Assembly (NCBI GenBank): GCA_018398815.1
Contig: CM031602.1
Location: forward strand, 102,221,612 to 102,285,611
Source: Conus ventricosus
Taxonomy: Eukaryota > Mollusca > Gastropoda > Neogastropoda > Conidae
Length of the DNA: 64,000 nt
Direction: 5' to 3'
Part shown: piece after piece, positions 20,442-30,734 of the stretch
Layout of the letters: every line of letters begins with the position of its first letter
How positions within the stretch are numbered: position 1 is the stretch's first letter
Program-made: the position numbers and the translations under genes
The notes under the pieces: model-generated
What the model was told of the DNA's origin: nothing
What the model saw: only the letters and a program-made list of their open reading frames with translations
The model's database searches: none

Positions 20442-20672
20442 TTACATATTGATACTGTCTGGAATTATTCCTTGCTTAACTAGAAAATCTTTCGTAGCAA
20501 ATGAAGCTGTAATAACAGCAATCAGCTTTGCTGAGTCTTCAAAGTCTAGTTTGCCAAGATCTGCTGGTTTTATTTTTAACAAGTTTTTACCAAGCATCGT
20601 GTATCCTACACTTAGACCTCCAATAACAGCAGAATGGTATACAAGGTTGGTAACAGTTTTTTCGGTGCTCAT
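20442..20672 (-). CDS. Intact small ORF with hydrophobic segments
   Basis: About 76 residues from the Met at 20672 (MSTEKTV); an upstream in-frame Met at 20708 would add twelve hydrophobic and aromatic residues and overlap the opposite-strand start. A Gly-rich hydrophobic segment (AVIGGLSVGYTMLG, about residues 13-26) and a second one (LIAVITASFA, about 50-60) suggest a membrane protein. No family recognised. It heads the minus-strand group that includes the integrase. Confidence 0.6.
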   Translation of the reverse strand: MSTEKTVTNLVYHSAVIGGLSVGYTMLGKNLLKIKPADLGKLDFEDSAKLIAVITASFATKDFLVKQGIIPDSINM

Positions 20673-20706
20673 TTTTAAAATAAAATAATTATAATTAATA
20701 AAAAAC
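20673..20706. promoter_or_regulatory. Short AT-rich divergent start region
   Basis: Only 34 bases, nearly all A and T, separate the minus-strand ATG at 20672 from the plus-strand ATG at 20707. Two intact gene groups diverge from it, so it probably contains or overlaps promoters for both. No specific box can be assigned. Confidence 0.4.
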
Positions 20707-21243
20707 ATGAACAGCGATGATCTACTAAACCTTCCTGAACTTATGATTACAAATGATCAAGTTGATGACCAAGCTGTTATGCCCAAAAAGGAAAGGCTGT
20801 ATTCTTTGGCGGCGTGTGGAAAAACAAAACAGTACCTCGGAAATGAATTCAGCATAGAACAGATTCAACAGATGTTGCCACAAGACATTGTAAAGTATCA
20901 TAACAGGTATGAAGCGCAACTAGGGTCAAGAATGGTGAAAAGCGTCGGGCAAACGGTTCTTAGTTTGTACACTAAACTAGTCAGTAGATTTGCTCCCATT
21001 GACTCTGAACAAGATTTTGTGTATGATTTAACGCAGGATCTAGTTTTAACAAAGTCATTAGAGTCTCTAGGTTGTGATCTATACTACAAATTTGGAACAT
21101 TACTGTCGCCATTAATCAAGGGATTAATTACATGTAATCATATAGATTTTGTTTCCCTTCAAAATGAACGAGCCAGAAAAACAGCAGAATCAGGAAACAT
21201 TGAATCAGAAAACATTGAATCAGGTGGAGAAAGTGACCAGTAA
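20707..21243 (+). CDS. Intact 178-aa ORF of unknown function
   Basis: A complete plus-strand ORF. The first 100 residues are mixed charged and polar, with YSLAACGKTKQYLGNEF near residue 35 and many Gln and Asp; a more hydrophobic stretch follows near 115-150 (SLGCDLYYKFGTLLSPL). The C-terminus has a short repeat (ESGNIESENIESGGES). No family recognised. Its end overlaps the next ORF by 80 bases in another frame. Survival of an intact frame beside broken neighbours is notable. Confidence 0.6.
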   Translation: MNSDDLLNLPELMITNDQVDDQAVMPKKERLYSLAACGKTKQYLGNEFSIEQIQQMLPQDIVKYHNRYEAQLGSRMVKSVGQTVLSLYTKLVSRFAPIDSEQDFVYDLTQDLVLTKSLESLGCDLYYKFGTLLSPLIKGLITCNHIDFVSLQNERARKTAESGNIESENIESGGESDQ

Positions 21244-21658
21244 AAAGCCTCCTCATCCTGGGCGTGTTGCAGCAGGAAAAAGATTAGCAGAGTGGAACAA
21301 ACGAGCAAAATTAATGTTACAATCACAGAATATAACTCATAATGAAAACATAATGCCGCCAACACCAACAGTGATGCCGCAGCAAGTTGTTTCAATGCCA
21401 GCTATAAAAACACCAGAACAAGTTGATTCAAGGCCTACAACACCAAAGTCTTCGTGGAATATTGAACTTAAAACAGTTGTCATTTTTGGCGCCATTGCTG
21501 CAGGGGGCGGTTATTACGGTTATAAAATATATAAACAACGACAGCAAAAACCAAAGCAGTCAAAAAAATCTCAACCACTAAATACAGAAGCCGAACACAA
21601 AAGCATGCCAGAACCGCCAACAACAAAAGTTCATTTTGATCCATTTGTGATGCATTAA
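21164..21658 (+). CDS. Intact ORF, basic protein with one membrane segment
   Basis: About 164 residues from the Met at 21164 (MNEPEKQQ); another Met at 21149 is possible. The N-terminus is Gln- and Asn-rich, then a basic Pro-Gly segment (KPPHPGRVAAGKRLAEWNKR, about 27-46), then a Pro-rich linker, then one transmembrane helix (TVVIFGAIAAGGGYYGY, about 105-121) and a basic tail. The basic HPGRVAAGKRLAEWN segment is a pattern I associate with small proteins of invertebrate virus-like transposons. Function unknown. Confidence 0.6.
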   Translation: MNEPEKQQNQETLNQKTLNQVEKVTSKKPPHPGRVAAGKRLAEWNKRAKLMLQSQNITHNENIMPPTPTVMPQQVVSMPAIKTPEQVDSRPTTPKSSWNIELKTVVIFGAIAAGGGYYGYKIYKQRQQKPKQSKKSQPLNTEAEHKSMPEPPTTKVHFDPFVMH

Positions 21659-21699
21659 TATTTCAAGAACTTAATAAATAATTATAAGTTGAATTGAAT

Positions 21700-22085
21700 A
21701 AGAACTTGGGTAGAACTTAGAGGATGACTTAGTTATGATCTTGAGGTGACTTAAGTTAAGAACTTAGAGTGACTTAATTAAGAACTTGATTAAGAACTTG
21801 GGGTGACTTGAGTAAGAACTTAAGGTGACTTGAGTAAGAACTTGATTAAGAACTTGGGGGTGACTTAATTAAGAACTTTATTAAGAACTTGGGGTGACTT
21901 GATTAAGAACTTAATTAAGAACTTGGGGTGACTTGATTAAGAACATAATTAAGAACTTGGGGTGACTTGGGGTGACTTAGGATGAAGGTGTCAAGTGTTT
22001 TGGAAGGTTGCCAAGAAGTGGAACTACTAGGACCACTTCTTGGGGTGACTTGATTAAGAACTTAATTAAGAACTTGGGGTGACTT
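21700..22085. repeat. Tandem repeat of AAGAACTTG / GGGTGACTTG words
   Basis: Units of roughly 35-40 bases combine TTAAGAACTTGGGGTGACTT and a TTGATTAAGAACTT half. It lies just after the last ORF of the element. A second shorter block near 22045-22090 repeats it after a unique 60-base insert. Confidence 0.85.
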
Positions 22086-23212
22086 GGGGTGAGGGGTGTC
22101 AAGTGTCTCAACGTGGAAGGTTGCCAAAAAGTGGGGTGGGGGTGGGACGTGCGTGCGTCAGCCGCCAAAGCACTTATCAGAGTCCCGAATCAATAATCAC
22201 AGGATCTCTTTCGTTGACCTTTGACCGCTCCTACAGGAGCGCTGGCTTGACAGAGTACCAGTTCCTTCTGACGTAGAACTCCTAAAATAATCCCTTCATC
22301 GATTGGCTGGCAGATGACCTTTGACCGTCCTACTGGAGCGCTGGTTGACAGAGTACCAAGTTCCCTCTTCAGCTCAGGCCTGCTAAACAAGACTGTTACA
22401 AACTGTGTAATACAGGTTGGTTTTACCTCGTTAATGCGCATGCCCAGTGGAATCAAGTCTACTGTAAAGAACTGGGCCCGCCTGATTTTCTTTTGTTTAG
22501 ATACTCCGCATAAATATATTCTCTTTCCTTCTCTTCACCCCTGTTTTCCTTCCCTCCCTCCCTCCCCTTTCCCCCCGTCTCTGTCTGTTTGTCTGTCTGC
22601 CTGTCTGTCTCTCTCTCTGTCTCTTTTTTCCACCTACGCCCTCCCCTCCGCCCCTATCTCTATCTTCTCTCCCTCACTTCAATGACGTCTTTGTAAACAG
22701 GCTCTGGGGCGTGTTTGCTCTGCAATGATGTCGGGCCCCTCACGTATCCTCAGGAAGAATTAAACTACTAGTTTGCTTTGAGAAATCTAACAATTCTTGT
22801 TGAACGGTTTGTGAATCAAGAAGCTCTCTCTCTAAGTGCTATCTTGCGACATGTATCCTGTTTTGATTGAAATAAAAATCAACCAGCACAAGCAAAAGCT
22901 TTTACAGGTAAAAACGTTTCTCACTGAAAAACCACGCAGACCAGCACAGCGCACCTCCAAATGAAAAATGACAAGATAGCACAGGTAGAGGAAGCTTGGT
23001 CGCTAACACGTGATTTAAGCCCAACAGTTCATTTGATAAGAGATTAGAGAACTAATAAATGCCAAGCCTGGCCAGGTGCGAGCGGCAAGCCCAGCTATTA
23101 TCTCCTCCTTTACAAGTTCTTAGTGTCGGCACCAGCAATTAGGGGTGTTGCCCCCGTCATTTACCTTTCTCATATTACTCGTGCCAGAGACACACAGTCG
23201 GTAAACAAGAAG
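22086..23212. other. Non-coding right part of copy 1
   Basis: No gene recognised. A segment of about 55 bases occurs twice in direct orientation (about 22214-22270 and 22315-22372, sharing CCTTTGACCG and TTGACAGAGTACCA). A CTGT/CT-rich microsatellite lies at about 22555-22630. This may be host-derived or rearranged filler between the coding region and the right TIR. Confidence 0.5.
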
Positions 23213-23631
23213 ACTTTAGAGAACAGTTAAAGACTGTAGTTTTATTTAGACATGAAAGACAGAGACGCATTTGCGTGAAAATGATGTTATTGAAAACGAT
23301 CAGGAAAAACACAGGATTAAGCAAAAACCGAAATCTGAAAAGTTTAGTAAATTAGTATTGAAAACAGATAATCCTACACAGTATGTTTGTTTGTAGGGAG
23401 TTTACTAGTTAGAGAACAGCAAAAGGGACACACTAACAAAGCTTGCTGTTTGTAGGAAGTTTACTAGGAGGGGAACAGAAAGGGGCATACTGACGAAGCT
23501 TAAGCTGGGGAACAGCAAAAGGGACACACTAACAAAGCTTGCTGTTTGTAGGAAGTTTACTAGGAGAGAACGGAAAAGGGGCATACTGACGAAGTTTAAA
23601 GCTGAGCCGTATGCCCCTTTTCCTGTTCTCT
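23213..23631. repeat. Right terminal inverted repeat, copy 1
   Basis: Inverted match to 13980-14410. It contains the duplicated 3' end of the ATPase gene (about 23220-23400), then two tandem units of about 96 bases that start GAACAGCAAAAGGG (23414 and 23510), then a terminal hairpin: GGGGCATAC at 23578-23586 pairs with GTATGCCCC at 23609-23617. Confidence 0.88.
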
Positions 23632-23940
23632 TCTGTTCATGAGACTTTTCCAAGGCTGTGCGAAGAACCATGCCTTCTTCTAATGTAGATTTTCGTCCGA
23701 GATGTGGCTGTTTTCACTCCGTTTTATTACTTTCATGTTGAAGAGAGCCAGCAAGCGAGTCGCCATTCGGATTTTGAAAATCAAAAAACTATGGTGGGCG
23801 GCTGTAACCGTAGGTTGCCTCCTCGTGTATTTGTTCTGGGGGAGTTTTCTGCTGCGTGTGGAGATGTTGAGCAAACCCAGGACTACCTAAGAACCCTCAG
23901 CGACAGGGCACGCTGACAAGTGCAGGAGGGCAGAGCTAGC

Positions 23941-24620
23941 ATGGACACTGAGGGCTCCTCCGCCGGCACGCCCAGAACTTCGTCGTCTGCTGCTGAACCC
24001 TCCAAATTGGAACTGATGTCCTTGCCCATTCCATGAACTTCAAGTTCGACCAGATGACGGGCGACATCGGGGACATCCGTGATGGTTCTCTCTGTCCTAC
24101 AGGAAAAGATGGGTTCCTTGAGGGAGGAGATTGCGGACTTACGACGTGAGAACGACGACCTCCGTGGGCAGCAATGAAGACTTGAGGAGAAAGTGCAGGA
24201 ACTGGAACGAAAGACTGATGACCTTGAGGGACGTTCCAAGAGGAATAACTTAATATTCTATGGACTCTATCGCAGGGAAAAGGAAACCCCATCAGATTGT
24301 GAAGGTGTGTTGAGAGACAGATTGTTGACAAGCTGAATTTCACTGGGGATTTCCAGTTCGACCGCGTGCATCGTTTGAATGCCAAACCGAACTCTCCTGT
24401 GATAGCACGGTGCACTTTTTCAGAGACAAAGAGAAGATCCTGAAAGCCAAAAATAAGTTGAAGGGTAGCCAAATTTTATCGGTGAGGACTTTTCTTTGCG
24501 AGTCAGAGAGGTGAGAAGACAGCTGACCCCTCATTTGAAAAAGGCACACAGCGAGGGAACATGCAACAATGGTTTTTGAAAAACCTCCTAATAGATGGTA
24601 AAAAGTACGGACTTGGGGGA
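23941..24620 (+). pseudogene. LINE ORF1 protein (coiled coil plus RRM-like)
   Basis: ORF1 proteins bind LINE RNA. From the Met at 23941 the frame is Ser-rich, then a coiled coil follows (EKMGSLREEIADLRRENDDL, about 24105-24165, then RLEEKVQELERKTDDLEG). The RNA-binding-like part begins with RSKRNNLIFYGL and continues in shifted frames with FDRVHRLNAKPNSPV and EDFSLRVREVRRQLTPHLKK (about 24350-24545). Frame shifts near 24030, 24175 and later, so not functional as given. Sequence quality falls at about 24490-24600, inside this gene. Confidence 0.8.
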
Positions 24621-24879
24621 AAGGGGAAAATCTCAGCGAAATTGGATAGGGGTATGGCCAGCCCCAGTTGACACCGGTTTTAAAACACCCGTTGTGAAAA
24701 AAAATGTAAACGTGCGACACGGATGTACAGAAACACGGACAGTGACCTTGTCACTCCGAAGGGTTTCACTGGGTGAACATGTAAAAACCGGTTTTTTGAG
24801 AGGTCAGGGGCGGGGGGAAAGCGAAACTTTTTGGTTTTCTATTTGTAAAACATGTCGTTCTGATGTGTACTGATTGTAT

Positions 24880-27800
24880 GAATGAATTTGATTTTACTTT
24901 GGTGTGGTAAAAATGTTTGTTTGACGGAAAAAAAAGAAAGAGCAAATATTTTTATTAATAAAAGCATTGTTGTTGATTAATTTTTTGCTAGGGAAAAATT
25001 TGTGATCGGGGGGGCACAAAAAAAGTATTATTTTTAATACCTCCGCGTGCAATGCTCGGGAAAAAAGGGGGGCATCTCAAAAAAAAGATATTGTTAGTCT
25101 GTACACGGATTGTTCCCATTTTGCGGGGGGTTATCCCCAAAGAGAGCCCTTTGATATTTTTACAGCGTTGACTGTTTTGGAAACCGCTTGGAAAAAACCT
25201 GTCTCTACAAAAAAAAGATAATGTAAATCCAAGACAACGTCCAGAGTGCCTCTTTAATTTATGAGCATAAAAAGGGGGGTGGAATATTCAATAACAAAAC
25301 AGATAAAACAATTTCCTTTCTTACTTGGAATATTAATTTTTTCTTCCAAACTTACTTGTCAAGTTTTCCTTTTTTTTGTCTAAATTTGACTTTGTATTTT
25401 GGGTTTGGGGACTTCGTAGAAATTGCATTGGTGTTTTCACTGGATAACAGTATTCAGCAAATGCTTTAAATTTAGTAAGAAAGGCAGGCATTTCAGGGGG
25501 AATAATTGTCTAATAAAAAATAAATTTTTTGTTTTTACCGTGAAACAAAGTGAACTTTTTCCAAAAAAATTTGTATTTCTAACGAAAAAGTTTTTTTTGG
25601 GGGGTTTAAAAAGGTTTTTTTTGTTTGGTGTTCCTAGTGCACCGGGGTTCCCCAAACTAGTACACTTTGAATTGACAATGTTTTAAACCCCTGGAAGAAT
25701 GTTTTTTGATTGCTTTTGAATAAACGTGTTATATAATGATTCGGGTGATCTAAAACAGTGAACCAAGGTTTCGCCCAGACATACTAAATGACGTGTTGAT
25801 GGTGTCAAGTTGGTAGTCATTCGGAGTCTTTACCAGAGTCGCTGAAAATGTGCTTAACATTTTGGGAAAAATTTGTTTAAATAGTGTACTGCAAATTGGT
25901 TTAAAATTTCTTAAGGGTTTTATGTGATGCAAATTTGATGGAAGTTATACCTATATATTGATTAAAAAAATTTTAGTGTCAACGTTATTTTTTATATCAA
26001 AATTTTTATCCCTTCGTTTCTCTTTTTGCAAATTAAGTTTCAGAAAGATTAGAATCATCATTTCCCTGTTGATCACTTCAACTTTGCTGAGGAAAATTGC
26101 TAATTCTGAAGATACCCGTACAGGTGGTTCATAAAAAAATTGTGTGGAACGTGTCTAGAACATCCTATGAAGCGCATTTATTCCGCAGGGGGGTTAGCAT
26201 TGCTAATCATGCTATTTTCTAATCAGTCATAACTGTCTGAGCCTTAAATGTGTTTAAGGGTATTACAAAACTTAGGGCCGTATGAAAAAGAAAATTATTT
26301 AAATGCAAATGACAAAACAGCGTTGGTACGAAAAGGGAATGTAAGATAGAAAAAATCAGTTGAAAGGCATTACGAAAAAAGTCAAATTCCAAAGTCGGAA
26401 GATGTGATGCCTATTGTGAGCAAGACGAGAACAAAAACCGTTAAAAAAAAAGGAAAAGAAATAAATGATATTAACTGAAAAGTAGTTGCCTCTGTCCCAA
26501 ATCGAAAGAATTCTGGGACAATTTAAAAAAATCTCCAATAAAAGAAACCAAAACCCCCGAAATAACCAAACAACATGACGGTTTAAACACTTAAAAAATT
26601 TGCTCGAAAGAGGGGACAATTTTTTAGCACAAAATGATGAAGAGTGTTTGATGAAAAAAATAAAACGGTGAAGTACTTAATTAAATTTAATCGACCTATA
26701 TTAAAGGAAGAAGTTTATGCATTACGAATTAAAGAACAAAGGCGCGGGCCAGATGGTAATTTTTGGGGGAAATGCTGAAATGTTGGGAAGTGTCTTGAAT
26801 TTTTTGGAAAATTTATTTAACCTATTTGACAAAGGGCATATCCGAGAGGGGGAGGGAGTCTTTTGTAACCCTTTTTTTAAAAAAAGGTATATAAATCCCG
26901 GTAACAAGGGTATCCAATTTTACGCAAGTGAAAGTCTACAGCACATTATTAACATAGACCCCCAAGAGATTTTGAAGAACTAATCTTAAGGCGAATCCCA
27001 AAGGGGTTTAAAAGGGGATATTCTACAATACAAGTTTACATTATTAGTTTGGGTACAAAAACAGTTCTCCTTTAATCGTAAATTTTTTTTGCTTTGTTGA
27101 CTTTGAAAAGCCTTTGATTCCATAGAGGAAATTATTAGGGGCCTATTATGGAAAAAATGGAATTAAGGCAAACTATTTAGATGTCTTCATTTTTGACACA
27201 AATGAAAAGCTAGTTCGGTGGGAGCAAAATTGACGATTTAAACTGCACTCGTGGGTAAAACAAGGTGATGTGACAGGCCGGTTGTTTTTTTTATTCAAAA
27301 AGGGGTTGGGCCCTTAGAATATCAGAAAAGGGAGACATGGGCTACATTTCCCCATATTATTTTGAATTTTTTATTCTATTATTAGCAATGATTAGCTTTA
27401 ATGTGAAAACTGTTAGGGGTCTACAACACAATGATTTGGAAAAGGCAGCATAAACTACATTTAAATGTGAACATGAAAAAAAATAATGTAGTTGTATTTA
27501 AAAGGGGACACTTGGCAAAAAGAGAAAGAGGCTACAATGGGGCCGCCTGTCAGTTGTGAATAATATAAGATTTTGGGAAATTTATTTCTCCAAAGACGAG
27601 TTTTTCAGTTGCATGCCAGGATTTGGGAGCAAGCAAAATGCTTTGATGTGTTTCTAAGAAATGTATAGACTGAAAGCAATTCCTTGTTTATTTTTGAAAC
27701 TATTTAACACAAATTCATCAATGTTTGTCGGTGCTGATTTAGGGGTCTGAAATGTGCTTTTCACGTAAAAAAATAATTTTTTTCCCTTTTAAAAATTTTT

Positions 27801-28550
27801 TTTAGGGGTTGAAATAAAAAACACCAAACGATTAATTATGGGGAAAAAAATCGATACCATATATATAACTAGTAGTTAAATGGTTCGTTTTTTGGATAAA
27901 ACGTACTCGAAGGATGAGTAAAGGGCTACCACGCAAACCCATGGATGCTGCTAGATTTAGATTCACGCGAAAAAAAAAACTGGGCTTCAAACTCCGCTTT
28001 TAAAACTTTTTACTTTGGATTTTGGTTTTGTTTGGAAAAATAAAGGGTTTTTAGAAAAAAAAAGGCTTTTTGAGTTTTTTAAAGGACAGTTTAAATTTCA
28101 TGTAGAGGGCAGGAATGGGTTTTCTTTTTAAGAATAGTATAGATTTAGTGTTACAGAAATTTTGTACGTAAATGATGTAAAAATTCATTTGTTGTTAAAT
28201 TTAATAAAAATCTGAAAGTTGTGATGACTAAGTTCAGATTGGGGGTAACAGATATCTCGCATTACCCCAAATATCGCCCATAATGAGAATGATTTATTTG
28301 CCCACTGTTAAAAAGGGTTTTAAAGGGGTTGGGGGTTCTTTTTGTCTTATGTTGTCCAGCACTAAATTTACTTAAGAAACAATACATTCCTGCAAAGTTT
28401 TATAGTTTTTCCAAACCAGTTTCGACAAATTTTACTTTTGGCTGCAAATGTGAAAGAACATTAGAAAAATATATCAATTTATTTGTTCAAAGCTTTTTCG
28501 TTTGCGTGAGATTGCCATTTCTAAAATTTTGTTCTGACTTTTAATTGGTA
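24880..28550 (+). pseudogene. LINE ORF2 (endonuclease-reverse transcriptase), heavily scrambled
   Basis: Only the second half is readable. At about 26815-26930, LFDKGHIREG and PFFKKRYINPGN correspond to the region before the RT fingers. At 27090-27290, FVDFEKP, YGKNGIKANYLDV and VKQGDVTG correspond to RT palm motifs including the conserved GVKQG box. The C-terminal part at 28329-28544 has LCCPALNLLKKQYIP, typical of the Cys-rich end of invertebrate LINE ORF2 proteins. An endonuclease domain should lie in 24900-26600 but I cannot read it. Many frame changes coincide with homopolymer runs, suggesting sequence error on top of decay. Confidence 0.75.
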
Positions 28551-28637
28551 TAGAAAAGTTTGTGTGAAATGAGTGTTAAATTTACTCCCCTTCATTAGGG
28601 GCAATGGCCTAAATATGAATAAACATTGAATTGAATC

Positions 28638-28712
28638 CTTCTCTCTCTTCTTCTCTCTCTCTCTCTCTCTCCCCTTTCCCCTCTCTCTCTCTCTCCTCCC
28701 TTGTGTATATAT
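28638..28712. repeat. (CT)n microsatellite with short TA tail
   Basis: CT repeat with CCCTTT interruptions, then TATATATATA. It follows the LINE tail directly. Confidence 0.9.
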
Positions 28713-29559
28713 ATAGAGTCATTTACAAAACTTGGGGCAGGAGCTCCCAACCAATCAAAATAAAACTACCTCTTCAAGATTTAAAGTAACAAGAGATGAT
28801 GCAATTAAAAAAAACAGATGATTTTAAAAAGACAGAAGAATAATAGCAAAAATTTGGAGCGAGTGTTAATGAGGAGACACAATTTTAAAAACAATTGAGT
28901 TTCTCCATTGCTATCGGGAAATCGGGGGCTTAATTTGCTGCTCTACGGACAAAAAGGGGGTGAACTAAAAAACCCAATTTTACAAAACTTGGCGAGCTAG
29001 TAGAGAGTGAAAGAAAAAAAAAAAAAGCTTGCTGATGCAGTGATAAAAATTTTAGGGCAGGAAAAAGGCTAGAATACAGCAAAAATCCCGTTTTAAGGGG
29101 TTTGTAAGAAAGGCCGGTTTAAAAAAAGCTGTCTACTAACAAGCGCAGCTACATCACAAACAAGAAAAAAAGGGAAAAACCCTATAAACAGAAACTTATG
29201 AAAACCCACGCCAGCTAAAGAAAAAGGCTCTGTTCGGGGAACGGGGTTAAAATAGTTACTTTTAACCCGCCTTGGTTTGCTATCTTTACACTCGTTTTGT
29301 TTTAACGGCAGGGGCCCCAACGGGTCATAGGCCTCAGTGCCCACCCTGCTAAAAGTTGGTTGAAAACAATTAAAACCCCCTAGCAAATTATTAAAGAATT
29401 AGGCAAAGCGCTTGAGCTTGCTGGCATAATGGTAGTTTTTGTAGTGGGTTTTGTTACTATGGGCAAAGTTGCTGGTTTTTTCCCGGGCCCCATCTGTGGA
29501 CTTGGGAGTGCTAGCTGTGGATTAAGTTTTAGGAAATAAAGTATGACAAATCCAGTAAA

Positions 29560-30620
29560 AGTAAAAATACAAAAAGGCTGTCTTTTCGCTGTTGACTGTC
29601 AGTGTGAGGAGGTCAAAGGGGCTGCTTTTCTGGGCTGCTTTCTGGCTGTGGAGCGCTTATAACGGGATCGCTTTTCAGGGTGGGTATTTTTTTTTTAATG
29701 GATGGGGGGGCCCTTGGGTTTTAAAACCTTGATTGTGTCCTAAGTTTTGGTGTTCCACTATGGGGATTTCGTATTTAATTCTGTATCATCCAATCTGTAG
29801 TTAAGGTCAGGGGTACATTAAATCCATGGCCTAAAACAAAGTACCTTTGACCTAGCTTGCAAAAACGTCTTGATACCTTTATGCTGGCAGGAAAATAAAA
29901 CAGCAGATTTAAATGCATTTTCAAAATATAAAAAATTTGTTTCTAGCACAAAACCCTTTAGATTGATCCATAGCTAGACTTAGCGTGTGGTGCCCCTAAT
30001 AGACCAAACGTATGCCCAATGGAGTCTTTAAGTCTTTGCACCCGGCATTGTTAGCCTTTCACTGTATCTAAGAAAAATGTTCCCCAACATTGGGGTGTTT
30101 TTGTTCTATGGTTTCCCAACGCCCCTTGTTTGTCGGGTTGAAAATGGGTGTGGCCGGCCAGTAGTCATAATTATATTCTTTTTTTACACCCCAAAAAATA
30201 CACTGTGCAAACCCATGATTGCGGTCTAACTTTTGTCTAAAGTCATTGGGAAGGTTAAATTTTAAAATTCGTTGCAGATTTTTTCTTGCAATAAGTCCAT
30301 TGGATTTTAATGGATTAAACACGTTGTGCTGGGGAGGGGCAATTGTTCAGTTAGTTTTTCTCTGTCTGGTAATAAACATAAAAAGTTTTCTGATTTTACT
30401 AAAAGTTGGGTATTTTAAAATGGTTTGCATATAAAAACACCGCGCCAGTAGTTGCGCAGTAACGGCAAAATTGAAGATTCTGGTAAAACGTCATGGGGCG
30501 GGAGGGACCATGTGATGGCACTCTAATGTTATTGGGGGGTTTTAAAATTTAGTTAGGGGGTTTACAAGTCTGACTTAAAAGCCATATGTTTCGTTTGCAA
30601 GGGTTTAGAAAATGAACTCC
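29560..30620 (-). pseudogene. Copy 3 of the large Maverick structural-like gene
   Basis: Minus-strand words NLPNDFRQKLDRNHG and FWGVKKEYNYD (about 30170-30245) parallel those in the centre of the copy 1 gene, and NLQFCRYCATTG parallels its FCASTG region (about 30440-30480). Further towards the C-terminus, LQIG appears near 29780. Many breaks. Confidence 0.7.
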
Positions 30621-30734
30621 AAAGTTTTGGGGGTTTAAAAAAAACGCCCTACATTGTAAGTGGCCTTTCTTTAATTTTTTTAAAAGTTTCCATTTTTTAA
30701 AATTATTTTTTTTTTTTAATTTTTTAAAAAAAAG

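Larger units (their letters stand above)
13980..23631. mobile_element. Maverick/Polinton-like DNA element, copy 1
   Basis: About 9.65 kb bounded by terminal inverted repeats that begin AGTGAACAGG on the left and, read inward from the right, AGAGAACAGG. TCTGT lies immediately outside both ends (13975-13979 and 23632-23636), a candidate target duplication; Polintons usually make 6 bp. The element carries a packaging-type ATPase, two structural-like genes, a DNA polymerase B fragment, a retroviral-type integrase and several small ORFs. That set and the AG/CT ends match Maverick/Polinton elements, which are virus-like transposons, normally 15-20 kb long. This copy is short, most of the polymerase is missing and nearly every large gene has frame breaks, so it is a defective fossil. 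Confidence 0.85.
23640..28640 (+). mobile_element. LINE retrotransposon, plus strand, ORF1 and ORF2 remnants
   Basis: ORF1 and ORF2 pieces lie in order on the plus strand and the sequence ends with an AT-rich tail (TGAATAAACATTGAATTGAA) followed by a CT microsatellite. The 5' end lies within about 300 bases of the right end of the Maverick copy. Text from about 24490 on is homopolymer-rich. Confidence 0.8.

Noticed and set aside
21700..22085. Possible CRISPR-like array
   Set aside because: Units are directly joined without unique spacers of even length and the setting is eukaryotic.
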